Positions 36,201 to 46,454 of a stretch of DNA of 60,000 nucleotides are shown here, one piece after another. Under the pieces are notes generated by a model. That model did no database searches, was not told the origin of the DNA, and saw only the letters and a list, made by a program, of their open reading frames with translations. The stretch spans positions 20,756,822 to 20,816,821 of the forward strand of contig CAIIXF020000008.1 of NCBI GenBank assembly GCA_903813345.2. The letters run 5' to 3'. Source of the DNA: Owenia fusiformis. Taxonomy: Eukaryota > Annelida > Polychaeta > Sabellida > Oweniidae. Position 1 is the first letter of the stretch. Every line of letters starts with the position of its first letter. The position numbers were made by a program, and so were the translations under genes.

Positions 36201-39200
36201 GTGCTGTGGTCTTGCTCTGTTGAGGGTGAAAAAGTTAATATGTTCTACTGGAGTAAAGATGGGGAGGAAAACTATCCTGGTGATGTCACAATACGTGTGA
36301 CATATGAGTTAAATGATGAAAACGAACTCAGTTTGGATTTCTCTGCTATATCCAACAAAGCTACCCCTATAAATCTGACAAACCATTCTTACTTTAACCT
36401 TGCTGGTCAGGTTGGTAATGTTTTATTAACCCTTTGCACCTTGTTTATCAATTGAAAGTGGCCATACCTGTACATAAATCAAAGCAACATGTACAGTACT
36501 GTATCTATTGCCATTACAAGTTGCATATCATTCCAAAAAGGAGGGGGTTATTTTAGATTTAGAGGGATCAAGGTTTTAGGAGTTATTTAAAGAAATCACA
36601 TGAAAATATATTATCTGTTAAATACGAGAAAGGATATTTCACTTATGGGGAAACATTTTTATATGAAACTTTGCATGTAGATTTAAACTTTAAAGTATGA
36701 TATCACTTAATTTTGATTACTTATTGATGTCAAAATCAAGATTATTTCTATTCTCAAGACAATTTGAAACTGACATTTACTTTTGAAACTTTTCAAAACA
36801 TAATTTTATGTGACCCTTGGCTTTTGACATCTTTTGGCTTTTGGCTTGGCTCTTGACATCTTTCTTTTAAATGAGGTGCTAAATGATTCACTTATTAATT
36901 ATAGGGTGCCAAAGATGTCTATGACCACTTAGTGACATTTAACAGCAATAAATACTTGTTAAAGGATGAACATGGAATACCTACTGGTAAGTACATGTAA
37001 GATCTCATGTCTGCATAAGTCATTAGAACACAGAATAAGTTCATGTTTTGCTTCTCCCGCATGAATGATTTGAAGGAATTAAGAAGAAACATTGAAAAAA
37101 TTTAGAAGAAACCTTGAAAGATTTTAGAAGAAACAGACACACACGAATTGTGATTTGTGTCTGTGTCTATCATATTTATTAACCTTTTAGGAAATATATT
37201 ATCTGTTAAATACGAGAAGGGATATGTAACGATTGTTACATTTTTGTAACCATGATTTTGTCATGTAAGTGCCTTATTATAAACTTCTCAAGCAATATTT
37301 TTTATTCTGAACCTATCGTCATTCTTTTTACGCTTTTTTGCTCATCATACCATATACTTTGTGTGTGTATATCTATTATATATCTATAAATATATTTTAG
37401 GAGAGGCAAATGTAGAAGGAACTGTTTTCAACTTTACAACACCGACGCTAATTGGAGACAGAATACATGATGCTCCTAAAGAAGATCGTGGTTTTGATCA
37501 TTCCTTTGTTCTTCCACACGAAAAGAAAAAGAAATTTGCTGCAAGGTGAGATATGAGGATGATATGGAATTAAGAGACATTGCACAAGAAAAGCATGCAG
37601 TCCACCTGATAGTGCATCCACATGACATATTTTTCTGCTTATCTTTCAGTTTATTCAAAAATTTGGTATAAGTTGTAAATATGGACAGTTATGCATAATT
37701 ATGTTTCTCAAAAATGTATGCTACCAAAGCAACAGGTCTGGCAAATATAGTGATCAAATGCTAATTTTTCAGTCAGAGAAACCCCTTAAAATGACTAAAC
37801 GTCAATGTGATAATCATTTTCCTTTTGTTCTTTTGAGGAAAGTTACCATACATTTAAAACATTCAAAGGCCCCGGTTAAATCATGTTTATAGTCTCTGTA
37901 AAATCATGTTTATACCCTGTCAAATCATGTTTATACTCTTGGTTAGATCATGTTAATACTTTCTATCAGTTCATGTTTAAACTCTGACGGATCATGCTTA
38001 TACTCTGTTAGATCAATTTCATACATTCTGTTATATAAGATCATGTTAAGTTAATACTATCTGTTAGATCATGTTAATTATACTCTCTGTTAGATCATGT
38101 TTATAATGCACTGGGCAAAATCCTGTTTAAACTCTTGTATTACATACCCAGTGACGCATTTGTATTGAAGTCAATGGAGCTGAAGGTCGGCTATATATTC
38201 CTGTATAGCTGCCAAACCTTTTACCATGACAATCTTATGACGTCATCGGGATGTCATGTTTCATTTCTTCCTAATTTCACTCGCACGCAGACACATGGCG
38301 TCATTGATATAACGTAGCCATGATATAAAAGTATGTAATACAACAGTTATGTCCGTATCATTGAATATATGCCTTCGCTCTGTCGTAATATAACCCTCGC
38401 AAGCTCGGGCTATATTGGTGACAGACCTCAGGCATATATTCAATGATAGGGACATAACTGCTAAGTATTGCCTATATCTATGGTTAATATTTTCAGTATT
38501 GATCCCTACTACATACCGTATAATGTACGTATAATGTTTAATGTTGTCTTTGAACACAGGGTGGAGCATGCAAAATCTGGCAGATGTTTGGAGGTGTATA
38601 CGACAGATACAACCGCCCATCTGTATACTGGGAACTTCTTGGACAATGTTCCTGGGAAATCTGGTGCAATCTATGGACAGCATTCAGCATTTTGTGTAGA
38701 ATGTCAGAATTATGTTGATGCAATTAACAAGGTAGGATGTGACAGGTTTGGATTTGGTTTCTATCCTTGGAAATTGAATCCAGATCAAAGTACATTTATG
38801 ATTTGTTTCTTTCATGATTTGCCAACATTTCTTTTCCTGTAATTCAATTGGCGATTGGTGATGTACCATATTTAATTATTTGCAAAAATAAATATTAATA
38901 ACAATAGAAAAGATGTACCGAATTTTAGAAATAAACAAAATATCTTTTACATTGTTAAAAAAAACCCAAAATGATCGATAAGGTCAAAACATTTCAAATA
39001 AATCAAAAGAGAGATAATACAAGTTAAAAAAGCTTGTATTATGCAATTATTGTATTGTTAGTAGAACAAAATGCACCTTAAATTACACTTTATAGACATG
39101 GCAGTATAAATACAAATTAAACATTGTTAAAGTGGTTATTTTGTGTGTAAAATCTCTCATTTTCTACGGATTAAAGACCATGTTAGCTACTTCTCTCTAA

Positions 39201-39335
39201 TAATCTAGTAATCTAGTAATTGAAACTAATGATTGACACATTTTTATGTTTCAGCCTGAATTCCCAAACTCTGTTCTTCGACCAGGAGAAACCTACAGAC
39301 AAACCACTTGGTATAAATTCAGCACTACAAAATAA
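30287..39335 (+). CDS. GALM: Galactose mutarotase / aldose 1-epimerase (343 aa, 8 exons)
   Basis: Exons are 30287-30342, 33059-33189, 35412-35566, 36201-36410, 36905-36986, 37401-37545, 38560-38731 and 39255-39335. They total 1032 nt and all phases agree. The enzyme interconverts alpha- and beta-D-galactose (and glucose), feeding the Leloir pathway in the cytosol. Family signatures in order: GRVCNR with Arg81, NSLHGG with His106, NHSYFNL with catalytic His176, GFDHSF with Asp244, and CVECQN with general-base Glu307. These line up with human His107, His176, Asp243 and Glu307. The length matches the ~342-aa animal enzyme and there is no signal peptide. The first exon encodes MPVLKETYGTTKDGGIVE; its donor is AG|GTAGTC. 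Repeats fill introns 1, 2 and 6. A poly(A) signal lies 37 bases after the stop. Confidence 0.96.
30394..30797. mobile_element. Foldback element with TTAA duplication (copy 1)
   Basis: Flanked by TTAA at 30390-30393 and 30798-30801. Long arms (left GGTTCAGCTGGAAAGTAACA onward, right ending TGTTACTTTCCAGCTGTACC) extend about 100 bases. TTAA targets are typical of piggyBac-type transposition. There is no transposase. The near-identical copy 2 is at 31588-31992. Confidence 0.8.
30977..31213. mobile_element. 237-bp TIR element nested in the mariner remnant
   Basis: The ends CAGTTGGGGACATAAATAAA and TTTATTTTTGTCCCCAACTG are inverted and flanked by TA on each side. There is no coding capacity. It is a Tc1/mariner-class MITE. 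Confidence 0.8.
31215..31583. mobile_element. Foldback element nested in the mariner remnant
   Basis: The arms start AGGACAGGGTGCATGTTGGG and end CCCATCATGCACCCTGACCT and continue inward through GCATTCCTCAATTGAGTCAC / GTGACTCAATTGAGGAATGC. The middle repeats a second inverted pair (GTGCCTAGAAAAGCC / CTTTTCTAGGCAC). Non-coding. Confidence 0.75.
31588..31992. mobile_element. Foldback element with TTAA duplication (copy 2)
   Basis: Flanked by TTAA at 31584-31587 and 31993-31996. Same length and sequence as the element at 30394-30797 with few differences, so insertion was recent relative to its host elements. Confidence 0.85.
33201..33350 (+). repeat. Short tandem repeat next to the GALM exon 2 donor
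   Basis: Units of the form TTTAAAAATGCATCTATTAT then GAACATGGTACA repeat about five times, alternating with and without TCTAT, beginning about 12 bases after the 5' splice site. Confidence 0.85.
33616..34168. mobile_element. pogo/Tigger-like MITE in GALM intron 2
   Basis: Flanked by TA. Ends CAGTAAAACCTGTCTAATCC and, inverted, CAGTAGAACATGTATATCTG. The interior repeats GTGTTCACATTTCAAG and GTGTTCGGATTAG, and contains a direct ~50-bp duplication at about 33846-33945 (AAGTTTTTTTCCTAAAGTTT). No transposase. Confidence 0.65.
34410..34781. mobile_element. TTAA-flanked TIR element, copy 1
   Basis: Flanked by TTAA (34406-34409 and 34782-34785). Ends AGGCAGAATCAGATCTA and TAGATCTGATTCTCTCTT are inverted. 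A second copy follows after a 13-base gap. Non-coding. Confidence 0.8.
34799..35168. mobile_element. TTAA-flanked TIR element, copy 2
   Basis: Flanked by TTAA (34795-34798 and 35169-35172), same orientation and about the same length as copy 1. The sequences have diverged throughout, so this is either two independent insertions or an old tandem duplication. Confidence 0.8.
35946..36130 (+). repeat. ~21-bp tandem repeat in GALM intron 3
   Basis: The unit resembles TTAGTTCTGTTTTTGAACACC and repeats about eight times, ending roughly 70 bases before the exon 4 acceptor. Confidence 0.85.
37880..38110 (+). repeat. ~30-bp degenerate tandem repeat in GALM intron 6
   Basis: Repeated GTTAGATCATGTTAATACTC-type units with variable spacing, about eight copies. 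Confidence 0.7.
38133..38345. mobile_element. TIR element in GALM intron 6
   Basis: Inverted ends CTTGTATTACATAC and GTATGTAATACAAC. Contains GACGTCATCGGGATGTCA and GGCGTCATTGATATAACG. Non-coding, about 213 bp. Confidence 0.6.
38346..38458. repeat. 113-bp palindrome in GALM intron 6
   Basis: Arms GTTATGTCC...TATCATTGAATATATGCCT and AGGCATATATTCAATGATA...GGACATAAC, directly abutting the preceding TIR element. Its antisense open frame runs into GALM exon 7 and is not a gene. Confidence 0.8.
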
Positions 39336-39371
39336 CATTTTGTAATACAAACATACATATTTTGTACATAC

Positions 39372-39377
39372 AATAAA
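39372..39377 (+). terminator. GALM poly(A) signal
   Basis: A canonical AATAAA 37 bases after the stop codon, followed by GT-rich sequence. It is the nearest such hexamer and gives a very short 3' UTR. Confidence 0.7.
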
Positions 39378-41460
39378 AGACTGTGATATGATATGATCTG
39401 GACATTATCAATACGTCAATGATCTACATGTTTATAACAGTGGTTGCTAATAAATAGGTTACTAATGGTCCACAACTTTGCTCTTGTGTGTTATTTGTAT
39501 TGAGATGACAATAGGATTTCAAAATCATGGAATCGTGTGCAATACATGTATATGTGTATACCACAACACACTTTATTGATCTGTAGAATAAAATATCTCA
39601 AGATACATGTGTTTAAAACTTGTCCACCATTGGTCCAAATCCAATTGGTTTGTAACCTATCTTTCTAATATCACAATTTTGAACCCTGTGGTACCCACTG
39701 AAGAATTAAAAAAAATCGCCCCTTATCAGAGTGGGGTACAACCTCTCAATAACGGACACAATGGGACATGAAATGGTAACATGCAATGAATTAACATCAA
39801 AATCAAATAAAAATGAGTTGACATTGTAATACTCAGATCGTGTGTAAACCACATGCATTAAAGTGATTAAATCCTCTTTAATTAAATGTTTCACTGAGTC
39901 AGCTCTGCTGAATATGATCCTAGTGGAGGATCCTTCAAGCTACATTATTATTTCTGATTATTAACAGGGTGGGCCAAAAAAACTGAACTCAAGATGTTTC
40001 CAGACAAACCAATTTAGGGGAAAAGATTTAAATAATTATATCACCACGACAAGTAGTGATATATTGTTATGATCTCCAATGGCACTTGGTGTCCGGCATC
40101 TGTAACATTGGGTTTGCAACAAATAGCAGGTGGTGACAATTATTGCATGTTAATGCTTTGTTATGAGTAGTTCACTCAAACATTACTAGGCGTTCAGTAT
40201 AGAAGCAAATCCCAAGACTTCCTACTTAAAGGACTGGGTTACTAACGTTGTCTCAAAATAATTACATTCAAGATCGCCCAAGTATATATTGAACATTAAT
40301 TTCAAATTAAGTTACTACCTTTCAAGAATCTAGAAAATTATTACTTGTTATAGTCTCAACTTTCTTGTGGACAGCGGTTGGTGTTCGGTGTCTATAGCAA
40401 ATGGCAGGGGGTGTCATTTTACATGTTAATACCTTGTTACAATTACCATATATTTGACATGGTTTCATTTTCTCACCTGCAGTAAGAGTCATTTTACTCA
40501 CACTCAATTAACCAATACTGTAAAAGTAGACATTCGAACATGACTGTTCTATAAACTGTGAACAAAGTCAATATACAATGTATCACCCAGGAATTATTTG
40601 TCGATACAATACCTGGTCTGTACTTACAAGACTTAGCGAGTTTTCATGTTTGAGTCATAATACAAACCTCACATCAAGTATTATATCATGTAATAAATAT
40701 CTTATATAGGGCTAAACACAAAAGCTTTCGAACCCCTAAATCTCACTGGTCGATTGGTATTGAAATTGGTTGTGCCTAGCCCTGCGGTATTTATGCATCT
40801 ATATAATATCTCCTCTTTGGTCTAGATTTCTTAAATACAGACAAATGTTACCCAGCGTTATCTTCCAAATTGCCCTTAATTTAATGAAATGTCACACTTA
40901 TTTGGGTAAAAATCCCCATAAGTATAATTGGAAAATTGGGTAAAATTAAGTTAAACAGTGTAAAAAATGCAGATCCCATTTGTCTCTGTGCACCTGGGTT
41001 TAATGTATTACATATTTGAAACTCTGTAGGCTTATTGGTTGTTCCTAATTTATGAAAGCGCTGAAATGATATAATATCTGCCATAATCTCTAAGATAAAG
41101 TCACAAATGAAAAAGGTTCACCCACATTCCCTGCCATTTGCCAATTTTGAAGTCATTTAAATAATTAGATGATGCCATCTAGCTATGCCATCTCAACCAA
41201 ATTAGCTATCTAGTAGAGTGCTTAGCCTGCTTCGATGTTCCAATTTTCATATCATTAATTAAAGTATCACTTTTTCTTTGGTAACAAGTATATTTGATAA
41301 CTAAATATAGCAACAAACCTGGTGCACCTCTCATATGGCCTAATATGGTAATATAAATAAGCTATTTAGTTATTAAAACTTCCAGAAAGAAAATACCAAC
41401 CATCGCACTGATAATTCATTAATAATTTAGAAATTAAAGGTTCAACTTGGTTTCTTTATT
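39378..41460. other. Intergenic, element fragments only
   Basis: Around 39966 a mariner-type end (CAGGGTGGGCCAAAAAAACT). At 40040-40162 a minimal copy of the satellite-element family on the minus strand, with its hairpin end (TATCACCACGACAAGTAGTGATA) and its left end. At 40365-40440 another left end with TGACACCCCCTGCC on the minus strand. No gene recognised. Confidence 0.65.
40040..40162 (-). mobile_element. Minimal copy of the hairpin-end element, without satellite
   Basis: On the minus strand it runs from CAAAGCATTAACATGC and TTGTCACCACCTGC through ACAGATGCCGGACACC and GGAGATCATAACAATAT to a terminal hairpin (TATCACTACTTG, TCGTGGTGATA). It shows both ends of the family with almost nothing between, so it defines the family's boundaries. 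Confidence 0.7.
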
Positions 41461-44400
41461 ATGGCATGCAACAAAGCCATTTTAATTGTTTTGCTCCATT
41501 GCTGTAACGTTCATGCTGTATTGAACAGGAACACCTTTCTAATTACAGAGGACAGCTACAATGTTGGACATGAGGGACAAACAACTTCAACCATTGAACA
41601 AGGTATTGTCAACCTGGCAACAGATAAATAGAGATATTTAATGGGAGGGATGGAATATGAATTTTATTTCGAGGGAAAATATGATATTGACCAAGGGCCA
41701 CAGCCGAGGAAAAAATTCATATTCCATCTAGACCATCAATAACCTATTTATTTCATAATATTTTTCTGAAACTTGTTTGGTATATCGTCACCCAATGATG
41801 GTGACAATAAATGATACAATCTAATTCATCGAATGACATTTTCAACTTTTATCAGCAAAAGTTTTAAAATAGAAACAATTCATAATACTAATATGGATCA
41901 TAATATGCCATAATAACACAATATGAAGCCTTGTGAAATTTTCTGATGGCTCTGATACGGGATCTGATTTTGGCTGATACAGGATTTTGGCTAATACAGG
42001 ATCTGATACGGGATTTTTTTAATATCAGTTTTATTCCCAGGGAAAACATGTTATAATGAAATAATTATTTTAGAATGTCAATTAAGGTATTCCTGTAAGA
42101 TCAACACTTATCTTTTGATTTAATAGGAAGAATGTGTAAGTGTTTAGACGTATCGGAGTTTCTCATGAATAGGCCCATGGGCATTTATTTGAAATAGGGG
42201 TGTATGAAAAAGATTCCAAGGATTGTAATTGCTTACAACAGTAATGTCGTAATGCCATTCGAGAAAATAAAGGATTGAAATTACTTAATAACAGCGTAAT
42301 ATGTAAGGTTATAAGTGATTACTGTCATTCAAGTACTTATTGCTTTAGTTATTAAAAATATGACACCATTTAGCAAGACTTAAGGTTTTATTGAAATCAT
42401 TTGAATATGATTCATGATTGCAATTTTATCCTCAATTGTGTAAGAACGTCTCCTTCAATCGGGAGCAGATATTCCGGTATGGTAGAGGTAGGCAAATGCT
42501 ATTGAATAAAAAAACAGCCCTGGAAAAACAGAAGTGGCAAACAAAACATAGAATTGGGGTGAACATGACATGATGTACCAAAATTATGACAAAAGGTCAC
42601 ATTTTGGTCAACGTTCATATCCGCGTTATGATACTATTGCGTGAGCATGAAAGCCAAGTGTTAACTTTATAATCGATAATATTCCTCAAAATAAACGCCC
42701 ACTGCCTTGGGAAACCTATTTTTCCTTCTTCATAAATGTCCATCCCCTTGGAGAAATGTTTATTGCCTATTAATATAGGCCATGGGCCTCTTGGCCCAAA
42801 AATAAACGCCCAGTGGCAGTGGGCCTATTTGCAAAAAACTCTGATATTAAGCTTAACAATTTTTAGCTAGATAAGTAAATGGTTCAAAATGGCAACTACA
42901 GTAGTCATGGTTTTCATTTTCTTAAAATTGACTTTTATTACTTTCAAGTCTGCAAAAATTAAAAAATCCTGTTGTTCAGTTTTAGAGGTAATAATTAATT
43001 CCCTTCTTTCCAAAGCTTTAACTTGGGAATCAACTTTTTTAGCTTTAATTGAAAAATGAAGTCGGTGACACCAACTTTTTTGTTGATTATGAAGCATACT
43101 TATGTATTGGTCATTTTAATACAAAAAAATATGAACACTTTATCATAAAGTTGTTTGTAGGCCTCTTGGTATACAATGTATTTTAAGTTTCACTTGCAAG
43201 GTGTTCCACTTACAGATGTTCTACTAAGTAGGTTTTACTGCAGTTTAAGAACAGAAATTATTTTGTGTTTATTTTCATACATAAAACATATTAATTTTAA
43301 AATATCATGGTTTTTTGTTCTAATATCATGACATATATGCATATGAGGTCTTCCTCATTCCCTACATTTGATGAACTCAATATGTATGAATTAAAGTAGT
43401 ATCCATAATATAAAATTGCTTGTGAGGAAATAGAGGGTTGACCTCATTAGAAATCTTTTTTGGGGATACTCAGATATTTTATTTTGCAGAATCACTGAGA
43501 GCAGAGGAAGTTTTGCTAACGAGTGGAACAACACAAAGCCATGTTCCCTGGAATAGATCTAAGGAGATGGTTTCAACAGAGCTAGAAGATTTTGAGAATG
43601 GTTTTGCAACAGCAGTGTCTTCTGCAAAGAGCCAAGATATCGAGAGACAAAATGGGACAACAGAAAATAATAATGATGTTACTCCTGTAACAAACATGCT
43701 AAGGACAACACCATCTGGACCAATCATACGAGACATTCATACTTCTAATAACAGGTCAATTGAATTCAGTAATCAAAGCTCTGCCACACAATCAAACAAC
43801 CAATCAAACCTTTCTCCAGATGACTTTTTAATATATAAAATTTTTGATTTGGGTCGAAAAATTGCCGTTCCTCTTTCCTTTATATTAGGTGTACCAGGAA
43901 ATATTTTGAACATAATAATTTTGCGAAAGCAGAATTTAGAAAGCTCAACACCATCCTCAATGAATATCATCTTGATTTGTCTTGCAGTATCTGACATAGT
44001 CATTCTCGTCGTTGGCACTCCCAGGTATTTGCTTGCACATCTTCTAAACTATGACTACACAGACCATTTCACTTGGGGATGCAGAATGTTTAAATTTCTT
44101 AACTACACATTCTCCGACCTCTCCTGTTGGCTTGTAATGTTGATTGCATTTGAAAGATCGATTGCAACTGGTTGGCCACATAAGGTAAAGATTTGGTGCA
44201 GTCATTGTAAGACAATTGTTATGATTATCTTCTTGGTATTATTCCTTGCATGTGCAAACAGTCATTTCCTCTATTGTTTTGGAATCATACCGCTTATGAC
44301 GAATCATACTGAACAATCCCAGGATTGTGGTGTTTCTAACGAAAGCTGTTACTATTATTCTCTCTACATTTTCCCTTGGGTTGACTTTGCCCTGTTTGCT

Positions 44401-44805
44401 TGTATCCCTGGTTTCTTTGTTGTTTTTGGAAATGTGTTTGTTCTTCAGCAGGTCTACTCTGCAGCACACAACCGCAAACACACACTTAGCTTCAGAGTCA
44501 CTCAAAAAGCAAAGGGTGTCACAAAGATGACAATTGTGATGTTTGCAATAAGCTTTTTCCTGTTACTTAGTGTAATACCTACCATAGCTTACCAGTTTTG
44601 TTACTCAGCATTTAATGATGATCTCGATGACCTTGATAAATATGTTACGGTTAAGGTTATTGGGAATTTTAGCATTAGTGTGTATTACATGAACACTGTG
44701 ATCAACTTTGTACTGTACATCATTTGCTCTCAGCGGTTTAAAGATGGTTTTAAATCTCTTTTTTCTTGTTCAGGCCCTAGAGCTACACGACACCATGGCT
44801 GTTAG
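41461..44805 (+). CDS. Rhodopsin-class peptide-type GPCR with signal peptide (485 aa, 2 exons)
   Basis: Exon 1 (41461-41602) starts ATGGCATGC and encodes a signal peptide, MACNKAILIVLLHCCNVHA. Its phase-1 donor (GTATTG) joins exon 2 (43490-44805, acceptor TTTATTTTGCAG) in frame. Residues ~20-165 are a Ser/Thr/Asn-rich ectodomain with several NxS/T sites. Seven helices follow: TM1 ~171-193 (GVPGN), TM2 ~204-228 (CLAVSD), TM3 ~246-270 ending FERSIAT in place of DRY, TM4 ~288-310, TM5 ~338-366, TM6 ~394-416, TM7 ~434-460 with NTVINFVLY in place of NPxxY. Cysteines in WGCRMF and in the DCGVSNESC loop can form the class A disulfide. A short tail ends RHHGC. This is the layout of invertebrate neuropeptide-receptor-like orphans. 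The ligand cannot be told. The 1.9-kb intron shows no other gene. Confidence 0.92.
41603..43489 (+). other. GPCR intron 1
   Basis: It contains a hairpin remnant of the satellite-element family at about 41778-41803 (TCGTCACCCAATGATGGTGA) and a pogo-like end at 43195-43245 (GTTCCACTTACAG, AGGTTTTACTGCAG). The minus-strand open frame at 42867-43097 is Lys-rich and unrecognised; I do not call it a gene. Confidence 0.7.
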
Positions 44806-45365
44806 TGATCAGTAATGAAATTACCGTAAACTTTGACCATGGTCAGCAATGGTATTTTACCATGGTATGCCATGTCTGACTTAATATTTCATGGTCAAGT
44901 GTGGCCATCAAATACCACTATAGCATTGCCATTTTCATGACAGTCTTTGATCATGGTATTATCATGGCGATTTCCATTTTCAATTATGATAGAATCTTCT
45001 CAATTTCTTGTTGAGATCAAATGTTCAATGCATGGAGAAATTATGGCATACTTCTATAGTAGCAGTGACAAGGATGTTGAGAGATTTTGGAATTTTTCAT
45101 ATTTAATATGTGAATACTTAGAAGCATAGAACACTGTCTTATGACACTCTGGCCAGTAGGTGGCCATTTTGAGAAATGGCAGCCATTTTTAAGTGTGTTA
45201 TTTTACGATTTTCACTATCACTGGAAAAGTAGAGTGGACTGATTTAGTAAATAAATATGTAAATACTTGAAGGAAAATCACTGATTAATGACAATTTGGC
45301 GAATAAGTGACCGTTTTAAAAAGTTGTGTCCATTGTAATGTGTGTTATTTTATTATACTTATATA

Positions 45366-45900
45366 ATATGTGAACTGATGAATTTGTATAAGCAACAAAT
45401 GACCTAAATGAACCCATATATGGATGAATTGTTGAGATTTAAATATGTATTCTGATTAATTTGTATACACAACAAATGATCTTAAAATGATCTAAATGAA
45501 CCCATATATGGATGAGCTGTTGAGATTGAAATATGTATTCTGATTAATTTGTATACACAACAAATGATCTTTAAATGATCTAAATGAACCCATATATGGA
45601 TGAATTGTTGAGATTTAAATATGTGAATTGATTAATTTCTATACACAGCAAATGATCTTTAAAGGATCTAAATGAACCCATATATGGATGAGCTGTTGAG
45701 ATTGAAATATGTGAACTGCTAAATCTGTATTCGCAAACAATGGTCTTAAAATGATCTAAATGAACCTATATATGGATGAACTGTTGGGAGAACTGTTGAA
45801 TTAGTATTCATGATGATCTTAAAATGACCTAAATGATGACCATATATGGATGAATTGTTTGGGGAACTGTTGGAATTGTACATATGAAGAATGATCTTAA
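45366..45900 (+). repeat. ~88-bp tandem repeat downstream of the GPCR
   Basis: The unit contains GAACCCATATATGGATGAAT, GTTGAGATT, AATATGTGAA, TTGTATACACAACAAATGAT and CTTTAAATGATCTAAAT. It occurs about six times, the last two copies shortened. It begins about 560 bases after the GPCR stop. Confidence 0.85.
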
Positions 45901-46454
45901 AAAACAAACTTACGAAACTTTTTCTGTAATCTTCAACTGTTGTTTACAGTATGTACTGAGAAAGCTTTGGGTTTGTGAAGTTGCTTATTAATGTTAAATA
46001 AATTATCAAATGGACAATGCATTGGTAAACCATTTTATGTTCATTATATAAATCAAGAAATATAATTGTCAAGTTTGGTGTGGTCAGCCATATATATATT
46101 TCAAATTAATTTTCCATTGTAACATATCTTTCTATCAAATGAAAAAAATTAATCTACTGGGATGGGAGCCATTGCCCCGATGACTGACAAATACAGGGTT
46201 TCGCTTTATCCCTGTCACTTTTCAATTTAATTATTAAGATTCAATTTGGATTTTCTTTTCAAGATACTGTCATCCATGTCACATATTGAATTACAAAAGT
46301 GTCTAAACAGGTATTCCTATACAGGATTTTCACCCTGCCTCACTGTGATTCAGAAGTCTTTGACATTCCCTTTCTGTATGGAGCATTGTAACCCTTTTCA
46401 AGAGTGGGTAGTTCCGTAGTAGCTACTTCCCTTTTCTAGTCAAGCAGCTCTTAC

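Noticed and set aside
38261-38683. 140-aa minus-strand frame
   Set aside because: Antisense of GALM exon 7 joined to a palindrome.
42867-43097. 76-aa Lys-rich minus-strand frame
   Set aside because: Lies in the GPCR intron next to repeat ends. No splice sites, domain or start context support it.
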